Source: JAGXTF01 sp044224315
Lineage (GTDB): Bacteria; Bacteroidota; Bacteroidia; NS11-12g; UBA955
Assembly: GCA_044224315.1 (NCBI GenBank)
Contig: JBGAKR010000002.1
Span: 496,001-560,000, forward strand
Direction: 5' to 3'
DNA length: 64,000 nucleotides
The notes below the pieces were generated by a model. That model had not been told where the DNA came from. It was given only the letters and a program-made list of their open reading frames with translations, and did no database searches. How positions within the stretch are numbered: position 1 is the stretch's first letter; the number at the start of each line of letters is the position of its first letter. Below, piece by piece: positions 42,237-50,851 of this stretch. The translations under genes were made by a program, and so were the position numbers.

Positions 42237-42605
42237 ATGAAAAACTTCATTCCAACAAACATTGCGCGCATCGTTTTCGCGCTTACAATGGCCTTCTTTG
42301 GCTTAGGACATTTAACCAATGCAGCCCAAATGCAGGGCATGATTCAAGGCTGGCCAATGGCTATGGCATTGATCTATGTAAGTGGTATTTGCCTTATCCT
42401 TGCCGCTGTTGCATTTGCCATTAACAAACAGGTGAAACTTGCCGGCTACTTGCTGGCCCTGCTGCTTATCATCATTGTAGCGGGTGTACACCTTCCAGGA
42501 TTGGCTAACCCCGACAAAATGATGGCCATGATGGCTACTACCGGCGCTGTAAAAGATGCTGCCATTGCAATGGGAGCCATAGCTTTTGCAAACCAAGCCG
42601 ATTAA
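42237..42605 (+). CDS. DoxX-family membrane protein
   Basis: A 122-residue protein with four hydrophobic segments (about 9-28, 40-60, 66-88, 96-116). The start NIARIVFALTMAFFGLGHLTNA resembles the DoxX/DoxD first helix with its FG-hydrophobic-H pattern. Homologues are linked to quinone-dependent redox or electrophile stress. The double TTGTTnnAACAA operator upstream implies control by a HxlR-, MarR- or TetR-like regulator encoded elsewhere. Confidence 0.8.
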   Translation: MKNFIPTNIARIVFALTMAFFGLGHLTNAAQMQGMIQGWPMAMALIYVSGICLILAAVAFAINKQVKLAGYLLALLLIIIVAGVHLPGLANPDKMMAMMATTGAVKDAAIAMGAIAFANQAD

Positions 42606-42628
42606 TAATCAACCAAAATTGAAATAAT

Positions 42629-42653
42629 GAAAAGGGCCCTGTGCCCTTTTTTT
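42629..42653. terminator. Terminator after doxX
   Basis: AAAAGGGC and GCCC form a short GC stem around a 5-nt loop, followed by T7. The U-run on the plus strand ends at the stop codon of the convergent beta-helix gene, so it can serve both directions. Confidence 0.75.
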
Positions 42654-44040
42654 ATTGCCTTTCAAAACATCCCAAATCTGGCAATCCGGTGCGTGGTTTT
42701 CCCTTTAAATCGGCATTAATTGCGGGAGAAAGATTTTTACCTGCATTGATCGCCGGTGAAAGTGTATCCAAAGCAAAATCGTGCAAGGTGGTGTTCAAAA
42801 ACTTAGGATCAATATTCCATGTATTACCCGCAAACGGCTTGGATTTAGATTTGATCAGGTTATTGTCTATATCTGTGGTAAATGGCTTACTACCTTTATT
42901 ATCAATAAAAAGTTCCTCGGTTTGAGGACCATAAATAATTGAATTGTACAGATTACAGCTAAGGGGTTCGCTTTTTAATATCCTCCCATCGGCATCACGC
43001 AGGGTATTGGTAAGTGCAAAATGCCCGTTTTGGCGGGTGCCATAGCTTACAAAAGTGGCAAATGTGCACTGACGCAAATCGTAGGTGCCGCCCAGCAATC
43101 CCAGAAAACTATATGAACCCGTTTCGGCAAACAGGCAATTTTGAGCGCGAATATTGGCTGTGATACCCGCTACACAGGCTTGTCCGCAATACAATATTTC
43201 GGTATTTTCCAACTCCAGGTTCCAACTGCCGCTTTCGGGCAACGAATCTACCCGCACCCCTATGGTGGCATTGTAAATTTGAGCAAAACGGATGGTGCTA
43301 TTGGTACTCCCACGTAAAAGGTATATTCCGCCCCATTGATTGGGAAGGTATTTGGCTGCAAAAACCGGTTTATCACCGGTAAAAACCACAGGTTCGCTTG
43401 CCGATCCTTGTACATCAAGGGTACCCTGCACCAGCAATGAAGTGCGCGAGGAACAGTAAATCTTTACCCCGGGCTTGATTGTAAATGTACAACCTGCAGC
43501 CACCAGGACATTTTCTACTATTACAAATGGCTTAGTTTTGTCTGACCAGGTAGTATTGCAAGGCAATTGCACATTATGAAAATAATGTGCATCCCAACCA
43601 TAGGCAGCCAGATAGGTTTTTTGCTCTGTTCCGTTTACAGTAGAAATTAGCGAATCCATTACCAGCATGGGATTATTGGCATTGTTTGCTTCAAGCGTGC
43701 ATTGTACAAAAACAAAAACACTGTCTTTTGCCGGTATTTCTAAATCCTTGATTTCCGGGCCCGGAATACCATCCACATTGATGCGATATGGCGAATTTTT
43801 ACCCCCTGCCAATCTAAAACTGACATTGATTTTTTGATTCTCTTTATTTCTTACTGAATATATTTTGGTAACAGAAATGGGATATTGGGTTCCGGGTTCG
43901 CGGGTAAAAACAGTATCAAACCATACGGTATCGGCCGATATAGACAATTTTGTATTGCCTTTAAACAGCTTATCTTTTTTGCAGGAAGCAAATAAAATAA
44001 GACCCGCGATGAGGAATATACCGTATTTAAAAATGCGCAT
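42652..44040 (-). CDS. Lipoprotein with parallel beta-helix fold
   Basis: A 462-residue protein from ATG 44040 with a lipobox ending LFASC (Cys20). After an N-terminal immunoglobulin-like part (SISADTVWFDTVFTREPGTQYPISVTKIY) comes a right-handed beta-helix region (about 180-400) with repeated NIRAQNCLFAETGSYSFLGLLGGTYDLRQCTF-like rungs. The C-terminus, TLSPAINAGKNLSPAINADLKGKPRTGLPDLGCFE, is a choice-of-anchor-Q-like tail. It is probably on the cell surface or periplasmic side of the outer membrane. A polysaccharide ligand is plausible but unproven. Confidence 0.78.
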   Translation of the reverse strand: MRIFKYGIFLIAGLILFASCKKDKLFKGNTKLSISADTVWFDTVFTREPGTQYPISVTKIYSVRNKENQKINVSFRLAGGKNSPYRINVDGIPGPEIKDLEIPAKDSVFVFVQCTLEANNANNPMLVMDSLISTVNGTEQKTYLAAYGWDAHYFHNVQLPCNTTWSDKTKPFVIVENVLVAAGCTFTIKPGVKIYCSSRTSLLVQGTLDVQGSASEPVVFTGDKPVFAAKYLPNQWGGIYLLRGSTNSTIRFAQIYNATIGVRVDSLPESGSWNLELENTEILYCGQACVAGITANIRAQNCLFAETGSYSFLGLLGGTYDLRQCTFATFVSYGTRQNGHFALTNTLRDADGRILKSEPLSCNLYNSIIYGPQTEELFIDNKGSKPFTTDIDNNLIKSKSKPFAGNTWNIDPKFLNTTLHDFALDTLSPAINAGKNLSPAINADLKGKPRTGLPDLGCFERQ

Positions 44041-44223
44041 TGGCACAGACAGAACTGCGAAAATACAATTTGAATTGTGTAGACAGAGTAAAAAAAACAT
44101 GAAACTCCATTTACCTTTTGCCAGGCATGTGTATTTATATATGTAAAGCGGCAGCAAAGCTTCGAAAAAGAAAAGCTCCCTTTACTGAGTAAGGCTTTTT
44201 TCATAGTTTAATTTCCGGGTACA

Positions 44224-44251
44224 ACAATCCTGGCCACTGGGCCGGGATTGT
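44224..44251. terminator. Terminator-like hairpin after the glycosyltransferase gene
   Basis: ACAATCC, T, GGCC, a 4-nt loop, GGCC, G and GGATTGT: an 11-bp stem with one T/G mismatch. The T-rich tail (TTTGTTTA) is on the plus strand, but it lies directly after the minus-strand glycosyltransferase gene. It most likely separates that gene from the beta-helix gene. Confidence 0.55.
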
Positions 44252-44255
44252 TTGT

Positions 44256-45413
44256 TTATACCCCCAGCAACTGCTGATACACTTTCAAAGCTTTTTGAAA
44301 CTGCGTTTGCCAGGTAAATTCCGAGGCATGCTGCATCCCCATTTGGGCCATAGATGCGCACAAATCCGGGGAATTGAGCAATTTTTCAATGGCAGCGGCA
44401 ATCTCGGCTGGGTTTAACGGATTTACACAAATGCCACACTGCCTGGGTTCTACCACAGATTGATACAATGGAAAATCTGAAATAACCTGGGGCAATCCAA
44501 TAGCCATATATTCAAACATTTTGGTAGGATAACTACCCACCGAATTTTTCATGGGATGGATAATACACATTCCAATTGCCGCATTGCGGCTTATTTCATA
44601 CCCCTGCTCCAGAGGCAAGCGACCATGAAAATGCATTTGACTGCGTATTTCATTGTAAAAAGGAAGGGCATCTAATTTACCTGCCAAATCGGTATAGAGT
44701 TCACCAACAATGTCAAATTCTACATTGATATTTTTTTGTTTTAAAATCCAAAGTGCCTCTGCAATTTGCAATAAACCACGCGACTCGAGCAATATTCCTA
44801 TATAAAAAATACGGTGGGTGTTGCGATTATTTCCACGGGTAAATTTTTCAAAAAAAAGTGGGTCATAATAATTTAAAACAATTTCATAGCGGGCACCCAT
44901 TTTTTTGTATCGGGGTTCGTATGAATTTTCAGCCAAAAACAAGTAAAAACTGCGCGTAGCCAGCTTTTCGAAAAACGCAAATGCGGTATACAACAATTTT
45001 TTATTGCGGATCCAGGGCTTATCAAAAATATCTTCGGCTACATTTTCATGTATATCAAAAATTACTTTTTTTCCAAATAATCTAAGCAATAAACCACAGG
45101 GAATTAATTCCGGATCGTGCAGGTGGTAGAGGCGTGCATTTACCCTTATGGCTTTAAAAAACATTAGCAACCAGGTAAAACATACCCGCAGTAATTTATT
45201 TTTAAACCTGTGAAAAGGAATAATTTTTATTCCATCCCTAACTTCTTCAGCGGGATGTACTGCGATTAAAGAAACCCGATAATGGGATTTTAAACTTTGA
45301 CAAAACCGGTAAAAAATGCGCGTATCCAAGGCAACATGTACCGATGATAGATGACATATGTGGGTTTCTGTTGTCAAACTGCCCGCAATGTTACGTCGAA
45401 AAAACCAATGCAC
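44256..45413 (-). CDS. Glycosyltransferase, family 4 (GT-B fold)
   Basis: A protein of up to 385 residues from a GTG at 45413; a TTG 13 codons in (THICHLSSVHVALDTRIFYR) may be the real start, as that segment begins the first conserved strand. The N-terminal half carries ARLYHLHDPELIPCGLLLRLFGKKVIFDIHENVAED. The C-terminal nucleotide-sugar site reads GSYPTKMFEYMAIGLPQVISDFPLYQSVVE (the E-x7-E variant F-E-Y-M-A). Sugar and acceptor are unknown; surface glycan synthesis is likely. Confidence 0.85.
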   Translation of the reverse strand: MHWFFRRNIAGSLTTETHICHLSSVHVALDTRIFYRFCQSLKSHYRVSLIAVHPAEEVRDGIKIIPFHRFKNKLLRVCFTWLLMFFKAIRVNARLYHLHDPELIPCGLLLRLFGKKVIFDIHENVAEDIFDKPWIRNKKLLYTAFAFFEKLATRSFYLFLAENSYEPRYKKMGARYEIVLNYYDPLFFEKFTRGNNRNTHRIFYIGILLESRGLLQIAEALWILKQKNINVEFDIVGELYTDLAGKLDALPFYNEIRSQMHFHGRLPLEQGYEISRNAAIGMCIIHPMKNSVGSYPTKMFEYMAIGLPQVISDFPLYQSVVEPRQCGICVNPLNPAEIAAAIEKLLNSPDLCASMAQMGMQHASEFTWQTQFQKALKVYQQLLGV

Positions 45414-45461
45414 ACGAACATCTAAGTGTATAATTAGCCTTAAACCTGTATTTTTGCATCA

Positions 45462-46208
45462 ATGCTATTGCGTTCGGAAAACCTGATTAAACAGTACGGT
45501 TCTAAAAAAGTTGTGAACGATGTGACTGTGCAAGTAGAACAGGGCGAAATTGTGGGGCTATTGGGCCCCAATGGCGCAGGGAAAACTACCACGTTTTACA
45601 TGTTTGTAGGCTTGGTTCGCCCAGACCAGGGTCGCATTTATCTGAATGACGAAGACATTACAAAACAACCCATGTACCGCAGGGCGCAAATGGGCATTGG
45701 ATACCTGCCACAGGAAGCCTCGGTTTTCCGAGAATTAACGGTGGAAGACAATATTCTTTCTATTTTGCAAACTACCAAACTGAGCAAAAAGGAACAGGAA
45801 GAAAAATTAGAGTTGCTGCTGGAAGAATTTGGCCTGAACCGCGTGCGCACCAACCGCGGCAAAGTTCTCAGCGGCGGAGAAAGACGCCGTACAGAAATTG
45901 CCCGGGCTCTTACCACCGACCCTAAATTTATCCTGCTCGATGAACCCTTTGCCGGTGTAGACCCCATTGCGGTTGAGGATATACAAGGCATTGTAGCCAA
46001 ACTCAAAGAAAAAAACATTGGCATATTGATTACCGACCATAATGTGCAGGAAACCCTCAGTATTACAGATCGCGCCTACCTGTTATTTGAAGGCAAATTA
46101 TTGAAACAGGGCACTGCCGAAGAATTGGCCGCTGACGAATTGGTTCGTAAAGTTTACCTGGGTAAAAACTTTGTTTTGCGGCGCAAAGTACCAAAACTGG
46201 ATTCCTAA
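45462..46208 (+). CDS. lptB: Lipopolysaccharide export ABC ATPase
   Basis: A 248-residue ATPase that powers LPS transport with LptFG. Walker A is GPNGAGKT (35-42), the Q-loop IGYLPQEASVFRELTVEDN is diagnostic of LptB, the signature is LSGGERRRTEIARAL and Walker B is FILLDEPFAGVDPIAVEDI. LptF and LptG are not in the window. A TATTTTTG box (45449-45456) ends 5 nt before the ATG. lplA starts 6 nt after the stop, so the two are probably one transcript. Confidence 0.95.
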   Translation: MLLRSENLIKQYGSKKVVNDVTVQVEQGEIVGLLGPNGAGKTTTFYMFVGLVRPDQGRIYLNDEDITKQPMYRRAQMGIGYLPQEASVFRELTVEDNILSILQTTKLSKKEQEEKLELLLEEFGLNRVRTNRGKVLSGGERRRTEIARALTTDPKFILLDEPFAGVDPIAVEDIQGIVAKLKEKNIGILITDHNVQETLSITDRAYLLFEGKLLKQGTAEELAADELVRKVYLGKNFVLRRKVPKLDS

Positions 46209-46213
46209 ACTGG

Positions 46214-47161
46214 GTGCTTTTAATTCTTTCAGACAATACCGACGTATATTTTAACCTCGCAGCCGAGGAATACATGTTGCACCATTTTACCGATGATGTG
46301 CTAATGCTTTGGCAAAGCAAATCTGCAGTGGTTTGCGGCAAACACCAGAACCTATGCGCCGAACTGAATTACGGGTATTGCATAGAAAACGGCATACAAC
46401 CCGCCCGCAGACTTACCGGAGGCGGCACCGTTTATCACGACCTGGGCAACATAAATTTCACATTTATACAGAATATTCCCGAAGGGCTTGAAAAGGCCAT
46501 TAATTTCAAACGATTTCTCGACCCTGTGAAGGCTGCTTTGTATAGTATGGGAGTAAATGCCGAGTACAGTGAAAGAAACGACCTGTTGCTAAACGGCAAA
46601 AAAATAAGCGGTAATGCCGAGCATGTTTTTCAAAAACAAAAGCGCGTATTGCACCATGGCACGCTGCTGTTTGATGCTGATCTGAAAAGCCTTAAAAATG
46701 CCCTCCATGCGGATGGAATTTATACCCATAATGCCGTAAAAAGTGTGCGAAGTGAGGTAACCAACATCAAAAGCGCCCTCCCCAATCTAAGCACAACTGA
46801 ATTCCTCGAAAACCTTTATCAATACTGGGTCTCACAACAACATACCAACAGGTATGTATTTTGTGAAAAGGATGTGGAAATCGTAAAAAAACTACAAATA
46901 GATAAGTTTTCTGCTGAAAGTTGGATCGTGCATTACTCGCCCCGGTATGAGGTAATTAAAAAACTGAGTAGAAGTAACCAGGAAATTGATTTGTGGCTGA
47001 AAATTTCGGAGGGCATGGTTGAAGATATTACGATCAATCAATTCCCGGAATTAAACCTGGGGGCATTTAAAGACCAGAAAATTTCCCAGGACCTTTCCTT
47101 TCAGCTTCAAACTTTGCTAAATACACAAGGAATAAGCGCATCTCCATTTGTTTTATTTTAA
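46214..47161 (+). CDS. lplA: Lipoate--protein ligase
   Basis: A 315-residue enzyme attaching lipoate (via lipoyl-AMP) to the E2 subunits of 2-oxoacid dehydrogenases and GcvH. The lipoyl/biotinyl ligase core shows ARRLTGGGTVYHDLGNINFTFI (the RRxxGGGxVxHDxGNxxxxF signature) and GKKISGNAEHVFQKQKRVLHHGTLLFDADL with the catalytic-lysine region. A C-terminal accessory domain (about 235-315) completes the long form. It starts with GTG. Confidence 0.92.
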   Translation: MLLILSDNTDVYFNLAAEEYMLHHFTDDVLMLWQSKSAVVCGKHQNLCAELNYGYCIENGIQPARRLTGGGTVYHDLGNINFTFIQNIPEGLEKAINFKRFLDPVKAALYSMGVNAEYSERNDLLLNGKKISGNAEHVFQKQKRVLHHGTLLFDADLKSLKNALHADGIYTHNAVKSVRSEVTNIKSALPNLSTTEFLENLYQYWVSQQHTNRYVFCEKDVEIVKKLQIDKFSAESWIVHYSPRYEVIKKLSRSNQEIDLWLKISEGMVEDITINQFPELNLGAFKDQKISQDLSFQLQTLLNTQGISASPFVLF

Positions 47162-47201
47162 ATCCAATACCAAGCGGTTTGCGAACTAAATTTGTATACA
47201 A

Positions 47202-47834
47202 TTGAAAAAAGCCGAAAAAGTTACATTTATTGCCCGGAAACTGGAGGAACTATTTCCAGAAACACCCATACCGCTAGACCATTACAGCGATTATACCCTG
47301 CTGATTGCTGTATTATTATCGGCCCAATGCACCGATGAAAGGGTAAACCAGATAACCCCTACCCTATTTGCCCGGGCCGACACGCCCAAAGAAATGGTAA
47401 AACTGAGTGTAGAAGAAATCAGGGAAATTATTAAACCATGCGGATTATCTCCGGCAAAAAGCAAGGCCATTTTTGGCTTATCCGAAATTCTTTTAAAAAA
47501 ACATAAGGGTAAAGTACCAGCCACTTTTGAAGAATTGGAAGCCCTACCCGGTGTTGGACATAAAACGGCCAGCGTGGTGATGAGCCAGGCCCATGGATTT
47601 CCGGCTTTTCCGGTAGACACCCATATACACAGGTTGGCCACCCGTTGGGGACTTACCTCGGGTAAAAACGTGGAACAAACCGAGGCGGATTTAAAAAAAT
47701 TATTTCCCGAAAACACATGGAACAAATTACATTTACAAATAATTTTTTTTGGCCGAAAATTCTGTCCGGCACGAGGCCACAAACCTGCCGAATGCCCCAT
47801 TTGCAGCATTGTGGGTCGTAAAGAAAAAGCATAA
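47202..47834 (+). CDS. nth: Endonuclease III-like DNA glycosylase/AP lyase
   Basis: A 210-residue base-excision repair enzyme for oxidised pyrimidines. The helix-hairpin-helix LPGVGHKTASVV holds the catalytic Lys121 and the essential Asp139 is in PVDTHIHR. The C-terminal Fe-S loop is altered: cysteines at 188, 198 and 201 (C-x9-C-x2-C) with no fourth Cys, whereas the classic loop is C-x6-C-x2-C-x5-C. The cluster may be absent or differently ligated. The start is TTG 47202, with TAAATTTG 7 nt upstream. Confidence 0.9.
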   Translation: MKKAEKVTFIARKLEELFPETPIPLDHYSDYTLLIAVLLSAQCTDERVNQITPTLFARADTPKEMVKLSVEEIREIIKPCGLSPAKSKAIFGLSEILLKKHKGKVPATFEELEALPGVGHKTASVVMSQAHGFPAFPVDTHIHRLATRWGLTSGKNVEQTEADLKKLFPENTWNKLHLQIIFFGRKFCPARGHKPAECPICSIVGRKEKA

Positions 47835-47835
47835 A

Positions 47836-47861
47836 ACTGCACGGACCGAAGTCCGCACAGT
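47836..47861. terminator. Hairpin between convergent nth and the five-gene operon
   Basis: ACTG, CA, CGGAC, a CGAA tetraloop, GTCCG, CA, CAGT: two stems separated by a CA/CA internal loop. It starts 2 bp after the nth stop. It lacks a long U-run, so it may act as an RNA 3' stabiliser rather than an intrinsic terminator. Confidence 0.55.
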
Positions 47862-47889
47862 TGACCTGGAGAGGGTTTGTTGTATGATT

Positions 47890-48141
47890 TTATTGCATAA
47901 TCTGAATATAATATGCCAATAAAATTGGGAGCAGAAAGGCCAGAATTAGTGTAATACTTTTAAATTTATCGTGCAACGGAAACAATACGATGAGGGCTAA
48001 GCCCAGACAAAATACCGGAACTGAAAGCTCGATACAGGAAACAAAATGAATCTGTGAAATGGCATTCAATCCAAAAAAGAAAATTAAATATACTACTACT
48101 ATGACCAGATTTTTTGATGCTATATGTTTTAGTATGTCCAT
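47890..48141 (-). CDS. Small three-helix membrane protein, unrecognised
   Basis: An 83-residue protein that is mostly hydrophobic: segments at about 11-30, 38-56 and 61-81, with a short basic break (HDKFKS). I recognise no family. It is the last gene of a five-gene operon (50851-47890), 1 bp after the thioredoxin-like gene. It might anchor or assist the operon's exported proteins. Confidence 0.62.
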   Translation of the reverse strand: MDILKHIASKNLVIVVVYLIFFFGLNAISQIHFVSCIELSVPVFCLGLALIVLFPLHDKFKSITLILAFLLPILLAYYIQIMQ

Positions 48142-48142
48142 A

Positions 48143-48670
48143 TTAATTTAGTGAGTCTGACAAAAACCGACGGAAACCATCTGTAAGTTCCGTTTCGGTA
48201 AAAATTTCTTCATAAATATGCAGGCGCAAGCGGTTTATACGCGGATTATACGAAACCAAAAATGGAGTGTGTTTAATATTAAAAGATTTGGGTATGGTTA
48301 GGTTCATTTCTTTGAGCAAATACAAAAAACCACTGTCTGCAAAAAGCACATTTTTTATTCCTTTATACAGGGTAAAATACTCCAGTTTTTCTTTTGCCCG
48401 GTATTCCATTTGTGCCACATGGGGTAGCACTACATAAGTATCGCAGCGTTTTTTATTTCTCAAAATTTGGATCAGATTTATTCTGCATTTAGAGCAACAT
48501 GGGTCGGCACTTAGCACCCAAAAGATGGGTTTAGACCCATTTAATTTGGGGTTAAACCGCTCACCTCTATACGTAAACAAGGAATATTGCCTAATCTGCG
48601 CAATTTTAGAAACTCCGCAACCCTGGCCAATTGCCAACAGACATAATACTATCAATACGCGTAATACCAT
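48143..48670 (-). CDS. Exported thioredoxin-like protein with CxxC motif
   Basis: A 175-residue protein with a hydrophobic leader (MVLRVLIVLCLLAIGQG, then Cys18, a weak lipobox). The thioredoxin core appears as KPIFWVLSADPCCSKCRINLIQIL, with the redox pair Cys59-Ser-Lys-Cys62 at the start of a helix, and HTPFLV (Thr135-Pro136), the usual cis-proline loop opposite the active site. It should act in the periplasm as a thiol-disulfide oxidoreductase or sensor. Its start overlaps the upstream propeller gene by 19 nt. Likely substrates are the Cys-pair proteins encoded earlier in the operon. Confidence 0.7.
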   Translation of the reverse strand: MVLRVLIVLCLLAIGQGCGVSKIAQIRQYSLFTYRGERFNPKLNGSKPIFWVLSADPCCSKCRINLIQILRNKKRCDTYVVLPHVAQMEYRAKEKLEYFTLYKGIKNVLFADSGFLYLLKEMNLTIPKSFNIKHTPFLVSYNPRINRLRLHIYEEIFTETELTDGFRRFLSDSLN

Positions 48671-49878
48671 ATAGTTGCCACCGGTTTGTTTTTAACAAAA
48701 TATTTTTGCTTTTTTTGGTAAAATTCTCTGTAACTCAGGCCTGAATAATCAAAGGGAGTTGAATAATTAAGTTGATAAATTATACCGTTTGAAAAGCCTG
48801 TATGGGTGTTAGTATAACTCCAGAACGGGTATCTGCCATCGTTCATAACCTTTGTGCCGTCGATAAGGCAATTGCTTTCAGGCACAGTGTCTATCGATAT
48901 AGCTTTAAATTGATCATTGAACTTAATGCGATAAGAAAAATTAAATCTTCTATTGCATTTACTAACTGGATATTTTTCAGAGTAGGCCTCACTAAATATT
49001 ATCAGTTCGTGTTGTTTTACATTTACAAACAGATATCGGTTTATACTGATAATGTCCATTACCAGACTATCCAATACTTTATAGCCCTGAAAAAAAGGCG
49101 TAAACTGTGTTTTCCATATTCTTTGATGGGTAGAGGAATCCATGTAAATCCAGCCTCTATAGCCAAAATCGATAGAATCCAATCGGGTTAGGTCATTGGA
49201 AATGCGATATACTTTGGGTTGGGCAGGATCTGTATAATAAATACTTTCACCGTCAGAATCGAAATAGCTGTAAGGCGCGTAGTAGGTAACTTCGGGGTAA
49301 GCCAGCGGCAAGCGCATGTGTTTAGTTGCAGTAAAATCAGCATTCCACATATCTATCCAGGCTTGCTCGGGTGCATTATTTGGATGGTAGTTATAACTGA
49401 AACACAAATACCAAAATCCTTTGATATAAACTACTTTATAGGGATCGTTTATTAATTCATGAGAATTGATATATTGATATTCCCCATTTTTAAGCTTAAA
49501 TATATGAATGGTTTTATCCCAGGTTGTAATGCTAAGCAAATCTGAATCTTGCACGGCAACTGTTTTTACATAGTGTTCCAACTCGGTTTTCACCCTTTTA
49601 CTCATCCATTTTGGCAAGCGGATATTGATTGTTTCTGCAATATGGTTTTCTTCAAATCGGGCTACTTTCATGCCCTTTTTTGTATTAAAGGCTAAAAAAT
49701 ATTTATTCCTATTTCTTGAAAAATAAGATTCGTAATGAATACTGCTTACAATTTTTAAATCCTTAATTTTTTCAAAACCCAAACTTTTGTAAAGTACAGT
49801 TGTATCCTGGCCAAAAGCAGCCAGGACACAACCAAAACAAAAAAATAAACCTGTTAATTTAGGATACCAAACCTGCAT
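48652..49878 (-). CDS. Exported beta-propeller-like protein
   Basis: A 408-residue protein with a signal peptide (MQVWYPKLTGLFFCFGCVLAAFGQ). Repeated strand groups of 40-50 residues (LKIVSSIHYESYFSRNRNKYFLAF, DLLSITTWDKTIHIFKLKNGEYQYI, GFWYLCFSYNYHPNNAPEQAWIDMWN, GESIYYTDPAQPKVYRISNDLTRLDSIDFGYRG, QHELIIFSEAYSEKYPVSKC) read like a 6-bladed beta-propeller as seen in Bacteroidetes proteins paired with small secreted peptides. No enzymatic motif is visible. Its ATG overlaps the upstream stop by one base. Confidence 0.65.
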   Translation of the reverse strand: MQVWYPKLTGLFFCFGCVLAAFGQDTTVLYKSLGFEKIKDLKIVSSIHYESYFSRNRNKYFLAFNTKKGMKVARFEENHIAETINIRLPKWMSKRVKTELEHYVKTVAVQDSDLLSITTWDKTIHIFKLKNGEYQYINSHELINDPYKVVYIKGFWYLCFSYNYHPNNAPEQAWIDMWNADFTATKHMRLPLAYPEVTYYAPYSYFDSDGESIYYTDPAQPKVYRISNDLTRLDSIDFGYRGWIYMDSSTHQRIWKTQFTPFFQGYKVLDSLVMDIISINRYLFVNVKQHELIIFSEAYSEKYPVSKCNRRFNFSYRIKFNDQFKAISIDTVPESNCLIDGTKVMNDGRYPFWSYTNTHTGFSNGIIYQLNYSTPFDYSGLSYREFYQKKQKYFVKNKPVATIWYYAY

Positions 49879-50357
49879 TAACTAACAGAATTAATGGATA
49901 GGGTAGTTACAATAGCCCCGTTTTCGCCCAATTCGGAATGAATAGAAATTATATATGCTATCCCATCCGAACCCATCACTGTTTGATTGATGGGTGGAGG
50001 TACAATACCTTCATGATCTACAGCATTGCAATGGGGTGTATACAAATCGGAGGCAAATACCACCACATTCAGTGGAATTTCGGCATTCCCTTCCTGATTA
50101 TTGGGAGCAACAATATCGGTAGGACATTCTATGGGGCCATTTCCATAGCATTGAATATTTATCTTGCGCTGAACCAGCTTGCCGTCAATGGGACTGAAAT
50201 AGTCCTTTTCTTCGCGGTACACATCTTTTGATTTAGGTGGTGTTCCCTTGGGATCATGGGCTGATACAGTGCGCGAAATGATAAGGGTAATGGCTTTAGC
50301 CGGTGCAGTAAAAGCCACTAAACCCAATAAAATGATTAAAATTTTGTACTTTTTCAT
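49878..50357 (-). CDS. Small secreted Cys-pair protein, paralogue B
   Basis: A 159-residue protein with a signal peptide (MKKYKILIILLGLVAFTAPAKA). The mature part carries KINIQCYGNGPIECP, giving Cys70 and Cys78 in a C-x7-C arrangement, and a third cysteine at 110. The same strand-C-x7-C unit and overall size occur in the next gene upstream, so the two are paralogues. No family is recognised. A disulfide is plausible, and a thioredoxin-like gene lies downstream in the same operon. Confidence 0.66.
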   Translation of the reverse strand: MKKYKILIILLGLVAFTAPAKAITLIISRTVSAHDPKGTPPKSKDVYREEKDYFSPIDGKLVQRKINIQCYGNGPIECPTDIVAPNNQEGNAEIPLNVVVFASDLYTPHCNAVDHEGIVPPPINQTVMGSDGIAYIISIHSELGENGAIVTTLSINSVS

Positions 50358-50365
50358 ATTGCTTT

Positions 50366-50851
50366 TTAATTCATAATTACAACATCCCCTACTTCTACAC
50401 TGTACACTTCTTTGCCATCGGCAGTGGTAGACCAGGTGCCAATAAACGTACGTGAGTACGAAACCCCTTGCGGATTTACAAAGGTGTGAACCTCGTTCAG
50501 ATTTCCATTGGCGTTGCCCGCATCCAACTGCGATTCAACCGAATTTAGCAGATTTTGAGCCACTAATTTTTCTGCCGGGGTAAGATCAAAGTCCTGAAAC
50601 TCTTGCTGCAGCGCAACAGATTGCGATTTACAACGCATATCTCCTCTCCCCTGACAAATCAAATTAATTTCAATCAACACCTTTTCATGGGTAATTTGGT
50701 CATAGTCGTAAACTTTGGTTTCGTTTACACTGCTGTACCCCCCAGTAAGCCCTGAGTGGCTTCTTTCTTTGTTTACTTTTGGTTTTTCTTTACCTTGGGC
50801 AGCCAATGCCACAAAAGCAAAACCCAATAATAATGCTATTTTAAATTTCAT
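50366..50851 (-). CDS. Small secreted Cys-pair protein, paralogue A (first gene of the operon)
   Basis: A 161-residue protein with a signal peptide (MKFKIALLLGFAFVALAAQG). The mature part has EINLICQGRGDMRC, Cys66 and Cys74 in the same C-x7-C spacing as paralogue B, then a helix (PAEKLVAQNLLNSVESQLD) and a strand-rich C-terminus (GVSYSRTFIGTWSTTADGKEVYSVEVGDVVIMN). It is the promoter-proximal gene of five; paralogue B follows after 8 bp. Function is unknown. Confidence 0.66.
   Translation of the reverse strand: MKFKIALLLGFAFVALAAQGKEKPKVNKERSHSGLTGGYSSVNETKVYDYDQITHEKVLIEINLICQGRGDMRCKSQSVALQQEFQDFDLTPAEKLVAQNLLNSVESQLDAGNANGNLNEVHTFVNPQGVSYSRTFIGTWSTTADGKEVYSVEVGDVVIMN

Noticed and set aside
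43851..44204. Minus-strand ORF beginning MKKALLSKG that looks like a signal peptide
   Set aside because: It overlaps the start of the beta-helix lipoprotein in another frame, has an unusual composition and shows no promoter or homology-like pattern.
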